64,000 nt of DNA from Bufo bufo (taxonomy: Eukaryota; Chordata; Amphibia; Anura; Bufonidae): assembly GCF_905171765.1 (NCBI RefSeq), contig NC_053391.1, positions 684,661,257-684,725,256 on the forward strand. Direction: 5' to 3'. The notes under the pieces were generated by a model. The model saw only the letters and a list, made by a program, of their open reading frames with translations, did no database searches and was not told the DNA's origin. Both the position numbers and the translations under genes were made by a program. Of this stretch, positions 41,743 through 53,009 are shown piece after piece; positions within the stretch are counted from its first letter, which is position 1, and every line of letters begins with the position of its first letter.

Positions 41743-42120
41743 AACCCAGACTAGATCCCAAAACATATTCAGAACTTTCAAATTATTTCAGGCAACAAAA
41801 ATGAATCCAGCACGGGAGGGTTGGGGAGTATGAGGGGGGTTGGGGAGTATGAGGGGGGGGGTATTTTTGTCACTTATATATTCTGAGAAATGGTAATAAT
41901 TATAAAAACTATATATAAATAAATAATCCAGATCCCTAAAATTAATTTATACTCCAGAACTCTAAAATTGATTCAGATACCAGAACAGAACCAAGAAATT
42001 AATTCCGTTCTCAAGACTAGAACCGAATTGACATCACGAACCAGACATACACCTCAGATCAGACTCCTAAATTTAATTCAAACACAGAGCAGTGTAGTCT
42101 AAACTTAATTTACATCCCAG

Positions 42121-42645
42121 GCTCGGCAAAATGGGCAGAGTTCAAAAGGCTGGCATCGCTAGTGGAGACACAGGCCACCATCTGCCAACTGAGTCTCGCT
42201 GCTCTACAGTGGAGGACTCGACAAACACCCCCATAAAGCTCTGTTACATAGAACCGTGTCTGACCTGTAGAGTGCCTCTTGACCCAAATTTGAGGGCAAT
42301 AAAATGGGCGAGAATATCATCTATTAATGCCCAATAATTTTTTAGCACCCCGACAGATGACTACAACTAAAAGTCTTAACATTAACTGGAAAATTTTCTA
42401 TATGAGTGAAAACGCTCTTTAAGTAAAGAAAAACATTTGGGCGCCGGACGCAGTTAACCCGCATAAAATCTGCTCAGCCAGAAGTCTTGTCAACAGCTAT
42501 GGAAGCCGCTCGCTAATGTGCCAATTAATCTACTAACAAATTGGCTGAATCATTTCTTCATCATGAACTTCAATCTGTTCATCCGTGTAAATGTTCATAA
42601 ACGCAAAAATACCATGTTATTCCCTTCACTTACACCGAAGACAGA
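42121..42645. other. Low-copy-looking DNA, possible conserved non-coding element
   Basis: 42430-42620 is non-repetitive with motifs such as GCTAATGTGCCAATTAATCT. There is no exon or transposon signature. The nature of the sequence is unproven. Confidence 0.4.
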
Positions 42646-42647
42646 AG

Positions 42648-44050
42648 GAATATACAAGAATATAACTACTATAATACTGCCTCCTATGTACAAGAATATA
42701 ACTACTATAATACTGCCTCCTATGTACAAGAATATAACTACTATAATACTGCTCCTATGTACAAGAATATAACTACTATAATACTGCCTCCTATGTACAA
42801 GAATATAACTACTATAATACTGCTCCTATGTACAAGAATATAACTACTATAATACTGCCTCCTATGTACAAGAATATAACTACTATAATACTGCCCCTAT
42901 GTACAAGAATATAACTACTATAATACTGCTCCTATGTACAGGAATATAACTACTATAATACTGCCTCCTATGTACAAGAATATAACTACTATAATACTGC
43001 CTCCTATGTACAAGAATATAACTACTATAATACTGCCTCCTACATACAAGAATATAACTACTATAATACTGCCTCCTACATACAAGAATATTACTACTAT
43101 AATTCTGCCTCCTATGTACAAGAATATAACTACTATAATACTGCTCCTATGTACAAGAATATAACTACTATAATACTGCCTCCTACATACAAGAATATAA
43201 CTACTATAATACTGCCTCCTACATACAAGAATATTACTACTATAATTCTGCCTCCTATGTACAAGAATATAACTACTATAATACTGCTCCTATGTACAAG
43301 AATATATCTACTATAATAATGCTCCTATGTACAAGAATATACCTACTATAATACTGCCTCCTATGTACAAGAATATAACTACTATAATACTGCTCCTATG
43401 TACAAGAATATACCTACTATAATACTGCCTCCTATGTACAAGAATATAACTACTATAATACTGCCTCCTATATACAAGAATATAACTACTATAATACTGC
43501 TCCTATGTACAAGAATATAACTACTATAATACTGCTCCTATGTACAAGAATATAACTACTATAATACTGCTCCTATGTACAAGAATATAACTACTATAAT
43601 ACTGCTCCTATGTACAAGAATATAACTACTATAATACTGCTCCTATGTACAAGAATATAACTACTATAATACTGCTCCTATGTACAAGAATATAACTACT
43701 ATAATACTGCTCCTATGTACAAGAATATAACTGCTATAATACTGCCTCCTATGTACAAGAATATAACTACAATAATACTGCTCCTATGTACAAGAATATA
43801 AGTACTATAATACTGCTCCTATGTACAGGAATATAACTACTATAATACTGCCTACTATGTACAAGAATATAAGTACTATAATACTGCTCCTATGTACAGG
43901 AATATAACTACTATAATACTGCTCCTATGTACAAGAATATAACTACTATAATACTGCCTCCTATGTACAAGAATATAACTACTATAATACTGCTCCTATG
44001 TACAAGAATATAACTACTATAATACTGCTTCTATGTACAAGAATATAACT
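42648..44050 (-). repeat. 35/36-bp satellite, array 2 (inverted), about 39 copies
   Basis: This is the reverse complement of arrays 1 and 3: units contain TATAACTACTATAATACTGC then CTCCTATGTACAAGAA (36) or TCCTATGTACAAGAA (35). Local higher-order variants include CTCCTACATACAAGAATAT units at 43035-43090 and again at 43180-43240, a duplicated block of about 145 bp. It ends at 44050 in GAATATAACTATC. Confidence 0.95.
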
Positions 44051-44554
44051 ATCAAATAACTTTGAATACCCCAATACACTATAGATGACCATGTAGGGGT
44101 ATATGGTCTCACCCCAATAGGTATCAAATCACACTGTGGACAGGGTACAATATTAAAACATAACTTTTAATAAATATAGATAAAATGCTACCAATAAAAG
44201 ACAAATTGCAGTGAGTAAACAAAAACTAAACTCCGCTCACCACGCCCTGATGGCTCCAATACTGTAGTGATAAATGGATAGATCTTACCACTTCCAGAAG
44301 TGCAGACTTTCAACCAGTACCAGGTGTGTGACACAGATGTATCCTTGTGTCCGGTGGAAAAAGGACATAGGTAACCGGTGCTCTTGATGTCAATAGCAGT
44401 AAGCAGTCTGTGTCCTAATTAGCCCTCAATGTAAAGCCCTACCTGTCGGAGGGTCAGGGGACAAATTTGCACCTGCCTGTCTGACACAGAGCACCCGCCC
44501 CGATAGGGGGCGACCCCATACGGAACCTTTCCCTACTTGGGGCCTATTCCCTAC

Positions 44555-45002
44555 TGTGACACAGCGAGGGGTTTTGTTTGGGAAGGCAGGTATTTTCCTT
44601 CCAACATGGGCGGCTGGGCTGATTTCCATCCAGGTGAGATCAAATACCGGACCGGAGTTTAAGTGCCGGTCCGGGTTTTGGCAGCACCTGGCTGTCCTTA
44701 AATAGGCAGCTGGGCTCAGAATCAAGGTCTCCGTTTTGGGATCTGAGGCATGGTGCCGTACTAGAGGGCTGAGAGCCGCATGCGGGGAAACAAGCCCCCT
44801 AAAGCCTGCTGTGGACGCTGAAAGAACCTGCTAACAAGGTGACTGTTTTGTGCTTTGGACTTCCCTTTGTGTGAACTAACACTAAGACTGAAAAATGTTG
44901 CTTTGTGTTTTTTCTCCTGTGTGAATAAAGACTGAAGTTTTGTTTTACAATCTGTTTCTTTTGCCTCTGTTCTGCGTCCGCCTACCAGAGCGAATCCTCA
45001 CA
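44555..45002 (+). mobile_element. Solo LTR, 448 bp, TSD CTAC
   Basis: It starts TGTGACACAGCGAGGGG and ends GAGCGAATCCTCACA, flanked by CTAC at 44551-44554 and 45003-45006. A TATA-like CCTTAAATAGGC lies near 44697 and a poly-A signal GAATAAAGACTG near 44924. The 3' GCGTCCGCCTACCAGAG segment is shared with the LTR at 36466-37025. No internal region remains. A Gypsy/Metaviridae-type origin is likely from the 4-bp duplication. Confidence 0.82.
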
Positions 45003-45019
45003 CTACAAATGCCCTCACT

Positions 45020-45072
45020 AAATTCCCTACATGCCACGTTTCATCCTAAGGACGGGATTTATCAGGGGACTT
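45020..45072 (-). ncRNA. Degenerate hammerhead-like core in third PLE fragment
   Basis: On the minus strand CTGATAA (45065-45059, core with G to A change) is followed by stem II ATCC/GGAT and GAAAC (GAAA at 45042-45039). The downstream segment GTGGCATGTAGGG can supply GTA followed by GGG, to pair with CCC before the core. The A in place of G in the core would abolish activity. It is a fossil if real. Confidence 0.35.
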
Positions 45073-45399
45073 TTATAAAATGAAGAAAAAATATATAATT
45101 AGGGAGCAAGGACGATTCCTTGTCACGTAGAGGATGTAGGCACAATTGAAGACACTGGTCCGCGCCTGGGTGTCGGGAAGTGTCCCCCATCCACCTAAGT
45201 CTCACCGCTAGTTATAATACACTGCTCTCCCAGCGTACTATAACTAGGCCGGGATGTACCGCGTCCCTGTGTACTCTGCCCCGAGCCCGTATACACCACC
45301 CGGTATGAAGGGCAATCCCCAAGTCCACTGCCTACAGCGGATTATACACAGTCTATAGGTGATTACATACAGTGCATGTGCACAGTCTATGAGTGATTA

Positions 45400-46130
45400 T
45401 ATACAGCACTGGGGGGAGTGGAGCTGATGGCACTGGGGGGAGAGATGATGGCACTGGGGGGGGGGGATAGTGGAGCTGATGGCACTGGGGGGGGATGGTG
45501 GAGCTCATGGCACTGGGGGGGGAATAGTGGAGCTCATGGCACTGGGGGGGGATAGTGGAGCTCATGGCACTGGGGGGGGATAGTGGAGCTCATGGCACTG
45601 GGGGGGGGATAGTGGAGCTCATGGCACTGGGGGGGATAGTGGAGCTCATGGCACTGGGGGGGGATAGTGGAGCTCATGGCACTGGGGGGGGGGGGATAGT
45701 GGAGCTCATGGCACTGGGGGGGATAGTGGAGCTCATGGCACTGGGGGGGGATAGTGGAGCTCATGGCACTGGGGGGGGGATAGTGGAGCTCATGGCACTG
45801 GGGGGGGGATAGTGGAGCTCATGGCACTGGGGGGGGGGGATAGTGGAGCTCATGGCACTGGGGGGGGGATAGTGGAGCTCATGGCACTGGGGGGGGGGAT
45901 AGTGGAGCTCATGGCACTGGGGGGGGATAGTGGAGCTCATGGCACTGGGGGGGGGAATCTAATGGCACTGGGGTGAGGAAGAGCTGATGGCACGGGGGGA
46001 GGGAGCTGATGGCACTGGTGGGATAGTGGAGCTGATGGCACGGGGGGAAGCTGATGGCACTGGTGGGATAGTGGAGCTGATGGCATGGGGGGGAAGCTGA
46101 TGGCATTGGGATAGTGGAGCTGATGGCACG
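45400..46130. repeat. G-run minisatellite, 26-31-bp unit
   Basis: The unit has ATAGTGGAGCTCATGGCACT followed by a run of 5 to 11 G. Unit length varies because the G run varies. Outer units at both ends read GAGCTGATGGCAC and are more diverged; inner ones read GAGCTCATGGCAC. The plus strand is G-run-rich and has quadruplex potential. Frames of GGDSGAHGTGG type are artefacts. Confidence 0.93.
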
Positions 46131-46196
46131 GGGTCTGAGTTTTTATAAAGTAAAACAGTCTATTAATTAATATTTTCTTATTAGAGTACTCGATTA

Positions 46197-46423
46197 GGCT
46201 CCATTCACACGTCCATGTGTGTTTTGCGGATCCACGAATCCGCAAAACACGGACATCGGTGATGTGCGTTCCGCAATTGCACACAGGAACGGAATTGCGG
46301 ACCTGGAAGTGCGGATCCGCAATTCCGGATCCGGGCAGCACATCATGCGGCCCCATAGAAATGAATGGGTCCACAATTCCGTTCTGCAAAGCGGAACAGA
46401 ACTGTGGACATGTGAATGGACCC
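46197..46423. mobile_element. Harbinger-type MITE, 227 bp, TSD TTA
   Basis: The termini GGCTCCATTCACACGTCC and TGTGAATGGACCC are flanked by TTA at 46194-46196 and 46424-46426. The next MITE begins directly after the right TTA. Confidence 0.82.
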
Positions 46424-46426
46424 TTA

Positions 46427-46630
46427 GGGTCCATTCACACATCCGTGTGTGTTTTGCGGACCGCACATTGCCGGCACTACGGTAAGAGAATATGCCTATT
46501 CCTGTCCGCTATTGTGGACAAGAATAGGACATGTTCTATTTTTTTCAGGATCTCGTGCGGCCCCATAGAAATGCATGGGTGCGCAATTCCGTTCCGCAAA
46601 GTGCGGAATGGAATTGCGGATGTGTGAAGG
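46427..46630. mobile_element. Harbinger-type MITE, adjacent second copy, 3' damaged
   Basis: It starts GGGTCCATTCACACATCCG directly after the shared TTA and contains GGACAAGAATAGGACATG and GCGCAATTCCGTTCCGC. It ends around GGATGTGTGAAGG, short of the expected terminus. Confidence 0.75.
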
Positions 46631-46675
46631 TAGAATATTTGATTTCTCAAATAATCGTTTACTGCAGCCCTAGTC

Positions 46676-47213
46676 TACACCTTGTCACATCTAGATTACA
46701 TCTCCCAGTGTAGAGCGGAGACTCTCTGGAGACTGCACAGGACTATGGACAGTACAGACCAGGAGCCTTTCAGACAAGATCAGACGATCCCTGTATCAGC
46801 AGCAGTCGTGGATATGAAGCCAATTAAATCCAGGACAATGTATATGTGGATACGAGAAAGGAAAGGTCACCACATTGATGCAGAGTCATTAGGACGGACC
46901 CCCGACAAGCACACAGGAGCCTAAAATACTTTAATTATTTACAATTCTCAATCAAGCAGGAGAAGAACACGATCTCCTCACGGTCTTCTAAGGTCAATTC
47001 TTCCAAGACAGAGACGACTGAAAGACAGCAAGAACCGCACCGCCCCAAACGGATACAGAGAAGACAAGGAGATTCTCCCCTGACGCCCAGCACCAGCAGA
47101 AAAACATTATATAATACTGAGCAAGAGCAGATTATCACATCCGTGTGCTGGCACAGACATGTGACTCCAGCCTTAATCCAGTCTGAAACCTGTTTATGTG
47201 CATATTCAAGTCT
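46676..47213. other. No recognised feature
   Basis: Short frames at 46682-46924 and 46935-47225 have no recognisable domain. I see no repeat structure. Confidence 0.45.
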
Positions 47214-48232
47214 ATTCCTGTACATAGGAGCAGTATTATAGTAGTTATATTCTTGTACATAGGAGCAGTATTATAGTAGTTATATTCTTGTACATAGGAG
47301 GCAGTATTATAGTAGTTATATTCTTGTACATAGGAGCAGTATTATAGTAGTTATATTCTTGTACATAGGAGCAGTATTATAGTAGTTATATTCTTGTACA
47401 TAGGAGCAGTATTATAGTAGTTATATTCCTGTACATAGGAGCAGTATTATAGTAGTTATATTCCTGTACATAGGAGCAGTATTATAGTAGTTATATTCCT
47501 GTACATAGGAGCAGTATTATAGTAGTTATATTCTTGTACATAGGAGGCAGTATTATAGTAGTTATATTCTTGTACATAGGAGCAGTATTATAGTAGTTAT
47601 ATTCCTGTACATAGGAGCAGTATTATAGTAGTTATATTCTTGTACATAGGAGCAGTATTATAGTAGTTATATTCTTGTACATAGGAGGCAGTATTATAGT
47701 AGTTATATTCCTGTACATAGGAGGCAGTATTATAGTAGTTATATTCTTGTACATAGGAGCAGTATTATAGTAGTTATATTCTTGTACATAGGAGCAGTAT
47801 TATAGTAGTTATATTCTTGTACATAGGAGGCAGTATTATAGTAGTTATATTCTTGTACATAGGAGGCAGTATTATAGTAGTTATATTCTTGTACATAGGA
47901 GCAGTATTATAGTAGTTATATTCTTGTACATAGGAGCAGTATTATAGTAGTTATATTCTTGTACATAGGAGCAGTATTATAGTAGTTATATTCTTGTACA
48001 TAGGAGCAGTATTATAGTAGTTATATTCTTGTACATAGGAGCAGTATTATAGTAGTTATATTCTTGTACATAGGAGCAGTATTATAGTAGTTATATTCTT
48101 GTACATAGGAGCAGTATTATAGTAGTTATAGTCTTGTACATAGGAGCAGTATTATAGTAGTTATATTCTTGTACATAGGAGCAGTATTATAGTAGTTATA
48201 TTCTTGTACATAGGGGACAGTATTATAGTAGT
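47214..48232 (+). repeat. 35/36-bp satellite, array 3, about 29 copies
   Basis: It has the same orientation as array 1. Here the 35-bp AGGAGCAG form predominates, and several consecutive units have TTCCTGTACATAGG in place of TTCTTGTACATAGG (about 47420-47510). The TATTCTAGTAG variant that fills the middle of array 1 is absent. Confidence 0.95.
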
Positions 48233-48523
48233 TATTTGTATTTTTGGGATGGTTTAGTCATATAAAGTACAGTTTGGGTTGTAGGGGAATGAACTGCGCA
48301 AACTAAGAACTAGTTTTGTGCGCCAGCATTGTACTCAGAGCAGTTCTCACTTCCCTTCCCCCACATACATTGCTCAGAGTAAGGAGAACGTGAAATCTTT
48401 TCTCCATCCTGAGGCATGATGATGGTGGTGGTGGGGGGACATTTAGTACAAGTCCCAGCGCCAAAATGTATTTTATATAAAATTCTTAGCACATAAGTGA
48501 GGAATGATTGCTATACTGGTAAT
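48233..48523. other. No recognised feature
   Basis: It contains a short GATGATGGTGGTGGTGGGG stretch near 48418. No gene is supported. Confidence 0.45.
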
Positions 48524-48528
48524 ATTAT

Positions 48529-49378
48529 TGTGGCGAAACCAACCTCGCCACTGGGTTTTGGAGAGGACTGGCTGCTGGCCTCTTGCCCCTGGATTATGGG
48601 CCATATACTAACTTTTAAACCCCTGAACCGATTCAAGTGAATTTTGGATAGGTTTGTCCCCACGTTATACTGTTCGAATTAATGTAAGTTATATGTATGG
48701 CCAATGTAAACTCACCAAATTGTAACAATTTATAATAAGTGTAACTTGTCAGCTTGGGAGGAAAATGCTGGGTGTGTTTCTATTGTGCCATTGTCCCATT
48801 GTGTGTTTAAATGGTGATGTCTGTTCGGTTGTCCTCACATGTGTATTGGCGATCTCCCTTTGTCCTCAGAGATAATTGGATTGCTCTTCAGGTTGTCTCC
48901 GGGACAGAGAGGAGGAGACCATGATGCATTGTGGGGATATGTTGTATCTGTCCTATGTCACAGTCTTCATTCTGGTCCTCTAGGGGCGTGAACGATTGGT
49001 TGCTGTAGTTACATTGTATGTGTTGTAAATTACTGATTGGTTATATTTCAAACCCCTGTGGGCAGTACTATGTTTGTGGTTTATGAATAAAAGAGGCTGT
49101 ACGTGAAGTACAGTCAGACCACTGCTTGACCCTCAACACGGAGCCTTGTCTCGTTATTGGGGGGATTCACTGTATGCTGTTAGAAGACCGATTGCCAGAA
49201 GTGTAAGCTGATCCCTGTTCGTCTGCTAGCAGCTATTCGTGAGGTTCCAGTTTGGAGTGCTACTTTGTATCCAGTTCGGGGGTTTGGTGTATCCTGCAGT
49301 AGCTGTGCCTGTCTCTCAGAAAGGGGCTTATTACCTAAACGGATTTTAACCCCTTGTCTGCTGAAACGGTACGTTACA
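48529..49378 (+). mobile_element. Solo LTR of an endogenous retrovirus-like element, 850 bp, TSD ATTAT
   Basis: It starts TGTGGCGAAACCAACC and ends CGGTACGTTACA, with the 5-bp duplication ATTAT at 48524-48528 and 49379-49383. A poly-A signal (TGAATAAAAGAGG) lies near 49084, followed by the U5-like part with GTACAGTCAGACCAC. Length and layout (long U3, AATAAA, about 290 bp after it) fit a retroviral LTR. There is no coding sequence next to it, so this is a solo LTR left by recombination. The genus is not assigned. Confidence 0.85.
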
Positions 49379-49383
49379 ATTAT

Positions 49384-50019
49384 TATCAGCAGTGATGGAG
49401 TTGCCGCTGATCTCTGCTGAGGACAATTACTGTAACCCTTCTATAAGCCTCTGACGGGGCAGCTGATTATGTACAGAAACCTGGATATGAACCTAAGGCG
49501 TATTTAATAGGATGGACATTGAAAGTTCAGCCTGTGCCCAGGGCCACAGAAAGGAAGGCTTCTTAATGCAGTTATTAAATAAATGTCAGCTCTGACGCGT
49601 TTCAAGTATCGTTCAGACGATCCTATATGAAGCATTTCAAAGGGTCTGCGGAGTAGAGTGCACCAAACAATACGGATGGAGGGCTAAACGGGCCGCGTGC
49701 TCGCCATGTATTCCTCTTTATCAGTCCCTTCTCCCACAATTCCATGCATTGTAGGGCTCAGGTAAAACAGACATTCATCCTGAGCTTTCAGGTTCATGAG
49801 CAGAATACCAGAACTATGGTATAGACTGACACACAACTACAGCAGTTGCAGAAAGCAAGTGGGAATGTTATCTGCTTACTGGTGCAGAGGTATTCACTAT
49901 TCAGTATGTGTGGAAAGCTGGGTGACCACCACCAGGCGCTCCCATTACAATGAGCCTCTCAGGGATCCGAACGGCCCTACTTTGCCTGATGGGGCTCAGA
50001 CTATGCAAAATTCAGAGAT
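49384..50019. other. No recognised feature
   Basis: I see neither repeat structure nor exon-like frames. Confidence 0.45.
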
Positions 50020-50022
50020 TTA

Positions 50023-50085
50023 GGCCTCTTGCACACGACCGTGTGTCCCACGTGGCTGTATTGCGGCCCGCACCCTTGAATAACC
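50023..50085. mobile_element. Truncated Harbinger-type MITE end
   Basis: TTA then GGCCTCTTGCACACGACCG matches the left terminus of the MITE at 53201 (GGCCTCTTACACACGGGCG) and resembles the inner one at 53670. The rest is missing. Confidence 0.55.
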
Positions 50086-50687
50086 CAGAGAGATGATTGC
50101 CACATCTATGATCGGGGGACTCCAGTTGCAATGTCTATAGGGGTCTGAGGTAGTCTGAACTCCAGCACCTCTATCCTCAAAGCTTTAAGTCGTATCCTCT
50201 ACACTTTACACTGCAGCTCTGCTTGTTCAGATTGGCTGCTGTGTATAAACTCGGCATGAAGCCAGCACGCAGAGGGAACTACGGTGCTGTGTACACCAAG
50301 CGAGATCGCACCGCGTTCGGAAAACTGTCCCCTGGAACGTGCCCTCGGTGTCCCAAGAAATGACTGACTCCATAGTGCGCTCTGCGAAGAGGAAGAAAGA
50401 GAAAGAAAGAAAGAAGGAAGAAGAAGAAGAAGAAGAAGAAGAAGCTCCTTTGCTTGTCAAGAGACTGGGATCTGGGAAAGCTGGGTGACAGCAAACATGG
50501 CTGCCGTTCAAGAGTGGTCACTCCTGAAAAGGCGCAATAGTCTGCGGCAAGAACAGGCGGGAAAACCTAGTTGGACCTCACCAAGATAAGCCACAGAAAT
50601 CGGCGAGTCAATTTATGCTGCGGAAATGTGGTAAAATTTGGCGCCAAAATCTTCTGTAGGACATCTGACCGCGTGGCCGTACCGTAA
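50086..50687. other. Unassigned DNA with a (GAA)n-type microsatellite
   Basis: 50388-50453 is an uninterrupted purine tract (GAAAGAAAGAAAG, then about nine GAA units). The segment after it (GGGAAAGCTGGGTGACAGC) shares the AAAGCTGGGTGA motif with 57808. No gene is seen. Confidence 0.6.
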
Positions 50688-50990
50688 GGGTAAGTTCAGA
50701 CGTGACGTTGGCGTTACAGTGCGTGTTCTGCACCGCCACTGCACAGTGTATTGCGGTACTATACAGGTGTCTAAAAAAATGCAACCTGCATGTAATGGAA
50801 ATTCACGCTACCGGTTTTCGGCCCTGCTGCATATTCACATGGATGCAAATTTTCTTCACATTTTTCACCCCTCAATATCAGATTCGTCCCAGCTGTTGTG
50901 CGCGCGCGCTGCCTTCTCGTCACCTGCACACCGTCGACATCGCAGCGGCGAGCAAAGCCGCGGTGTTTAAAAAAAAAATAATAAATGAGG
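50688..50990. other. Possible diverged MITE
   Basis: TAA then GGGTAAGTTCAGACGTGACG at the left resembles a Harbinger-type terminus ('TAAGGGT...TTCA'). No matching right end was found, so the call is weak. Confidence 0.3.
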
Positions 50991-52989
50991 CATGGAACTA
51001 AATATTTCTCTGTACGTATAACATATCTTCCTACATTCTATTCCTTTATCCTCTGTCCCCCTCATCCACGCGGAGGGCGTCACCGCGTCACGTGCGGCCT
51101 CTTCCGTCACGAGGTGTGCCGCTCAGAGGGCAGAATACCTAACCGGACAAATATTTCCTGCTCTCTGTGTTTTGTATCTCCTTTTACTGTAAGTGGTCGG
51201 TCCCCGGGGGGGGGGGGGGGAGGCAGCGACTTCAAGTATAAAACGCTCCAGATGTGCCAGGCGGAGAGCCTGGTATATGATCCCCCCCCTCCGAGAAGGG
51301 CCCCACAGCATCCACAGGGATTGCACCGGCAGCACAACCTTCCCGGTGGTTAATGGCAACATTGTAGGAGGGCACCAGCATATACACCTACACATAATAC
51401 ATGAAGACACGCAGTCAACCTCATGATGGGAGTTGTAGTTCCCCAGCACCTGTAGAGTACGGCAATATGCCGTCTATAGGCGACGTGCATTCCGGTCGTA
51501 TATATATATATATACAGCGCTCAGGGATGAAAGCAGCCAGACCTGCCCCGTCTCCCTCTCGCTGAAGAGAGGTGAAGTGGAAAATACGTTTTTACGCTCC
51601 AGCTGCGCTCACGTTCCCTGGTGGACGGATGTGTCACTAATCCGCGACCTAATGGCGGTCTGACATCCCAACCACACATACGCAAGCATGGCTGGGGAAA
51701 TGCAGCGTCCCCGGAGAAGGGTTACCTCATGTCATACAGGCCCCGCGCCGCCACGCTTCTGCACAATTTGCTGGGGATGCGCAGCGACGTCCGAGTCCTG
51801 TGTCTCTGTTGCAGCACTAAAACCTGAAGCTGCTCCACCTGCGGCCTGAAAAGGGAGCACCCAGAGGCAATAGGGCTGACAGTTCAGGGCCCTGGTTTCC
51901 AGCTGATGCAAGACTACAACGCTCAACATGCCCTGACGGGGCGAGCCTGTCGGGACACGTTGGGAGTTGTAGTTTTTTGCAAAAGCTTGGAAGAGGATCG
52001 ATCGCTACAGACCAGGCGGCTACAAGGGGGGGGTTGCATGAAATCAAAAAATAATGGCTGCTCTCTTCCAGAAACAGCTCCCCTCTTGTCCATGGCGGCG
52101 TACGGTACTGCAGCTCTGTTCTATTGATTTCAATACCAGCTGTAAGCAATCATGTTCTTCTAAAATCTAATCCAAGACAATCCCTTTAAGCCCTGCCCCC
52201 TTTTCCCCAAGCCACACCCCCTCCTCCAGTCCCGTTTACTCCAGTACATCATAGAAATTCTTGCAGAACGATGTATAGGACTTTTATTTTTTTTTATCCA
52301 TTTTGAGTCCGTTTTCCAGGTCTGGTGGTATCCAGTTATGTCCAGGGGTGGGGGTGGGCGTCACATTTTTAGGATTTTCTGCTTTATATTTTGGGTTAAA
52401 AAAAAATATAAAAAATAAAAAAAAAAAATCAGGAAAAGAACAACTTTCCAAGAAGACACCATACGCGGTATACGATGTGTTTCACACACAGCTGTACGTC
52501 TACATGTAGGAGACATTTTTTGCGGTAAATCTGCGCCAAATCCACATGCGCTCAGTTTGCAGCCAGGACGGACATGTACAGAGGGGGGGGGGGGGGGTCC
52601 CGAGCCTGGGATCTCCCTGTGTGATGTCCATATGCCCTGTTATAACTTATGGAGAGGGGACGTCTTCCTGAGACAACCCCTTTAAGTCACTGTTCACACT
52701 AGAGTCATGACTTCCAAAATCCAAGCACAAATACCACCCTCTGCACCATCCAAACAGCACAAAAACACTGCAAACCTGGAATCTGCAAGGTCCCGGGGGC
52801 TGTATATAAAATAAAAGAGGTGTCGTAAATAAATCTGCTGAGTAGCCAGTATCCCGCCTCTCTGATCCAGACCGCAGAGGGCGGCAATTATTACCTACAA
52901 GTCTGTAATAATTAAAGGTTAAAGGTGAACCTCTCACCTCGTCTGGGGTTTAGGCTCCCAAACCTGCCCAGTGCAAAACCCATCAGTCT
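50991..52989. other. Unassigned DNA with small hairpin repeat and homopolymers
   Basis: 51905-51985 is a hairpin (CTACAACGCTCAACATGCCC with GGGACACGTTGGGAGTTGTAG), a common amphibian repeat motif. Poly-G runs lie at 51207-51221 and 52582-52597, and a (TA)n run at 51502-51514. TTTAA-type MITE right ends occur near 52190 and 52684. Frames over 60 residues here lack family features. Confidence 0.45.
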
Positions 52990-53009
52990 CCTCAAAAGAA
53001 AGCAAATGA

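Larger units (their letters stand above)
35956..42120. repeat. Ancient degenerate ~30-bp tandem array, fragmented by later insertions
   Basis: Blocks with the loose pattern CAGACCCCAGACC, then CTAAATTTAATT or a variant occur at 35965-36238, 37506-37558, 41343-41405, 41745-41815 and 41925-42120. All are in the same orientation and phase-like spacing. The DNA between the blocks is accounted for by elements annotated separately (36243-37501, 37561-37875, 37930-41060, 41120-41340, 41410-41742). I infer one old array that was repeatedly used as an insertion site. Confidence 0.6.
44060..45350 (-). mobile_element. PLE-like fragment (third), split by a solo LTR
   Basis: Minus-strand sequence outside the LTR has the style of a PLE terminal repeat, with a hammerhead-like core at 45020-45072 and an AT-rich TAAAAGTTATGTTTTAATAT complement near 44155. 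The two sides join at CTAC (44551 and 45003). No ORF is left. The assignment rests mainly on the hammerhead-like core. Confidence 0.4.
46131..46675. mobile_element. Right end of a hAT-type element, with two MITEs inside
   Basis: The right end ACTGCAGCCCTA (46664-46675) matches the hAT terminus TAGGGCTGCA(C) of 2386-4541, and TACTCGATTA/AATAATCG near 46188 and 46650 match known subterminal motifs. The left terminus was not found; the minisatellite 45400-46130 may be its interior, as the 28-bp array is in the first hAT. Two Harbinger-type MITEs lie at 46197-46423 and 46427-46630. Confidence 0.5.

Noticed and set aside
45353..46106. Pro/His/Leu-rich (ALMSSTIPPQCHELHY) open frames
   Set aside because: They are artefacts of the G-run minisatellite.
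46682..47225. Short frames flanking satellite array 3 as exons of a gene
   Set aside because: There is no domain, they lie on opposite strands and partly overlap the array.
48529..49378. Full endogenous retrovirus
   Set aside because: Only one LTR with a 5-bp duplication directly on both sides is present; there is no internal coding sequence.
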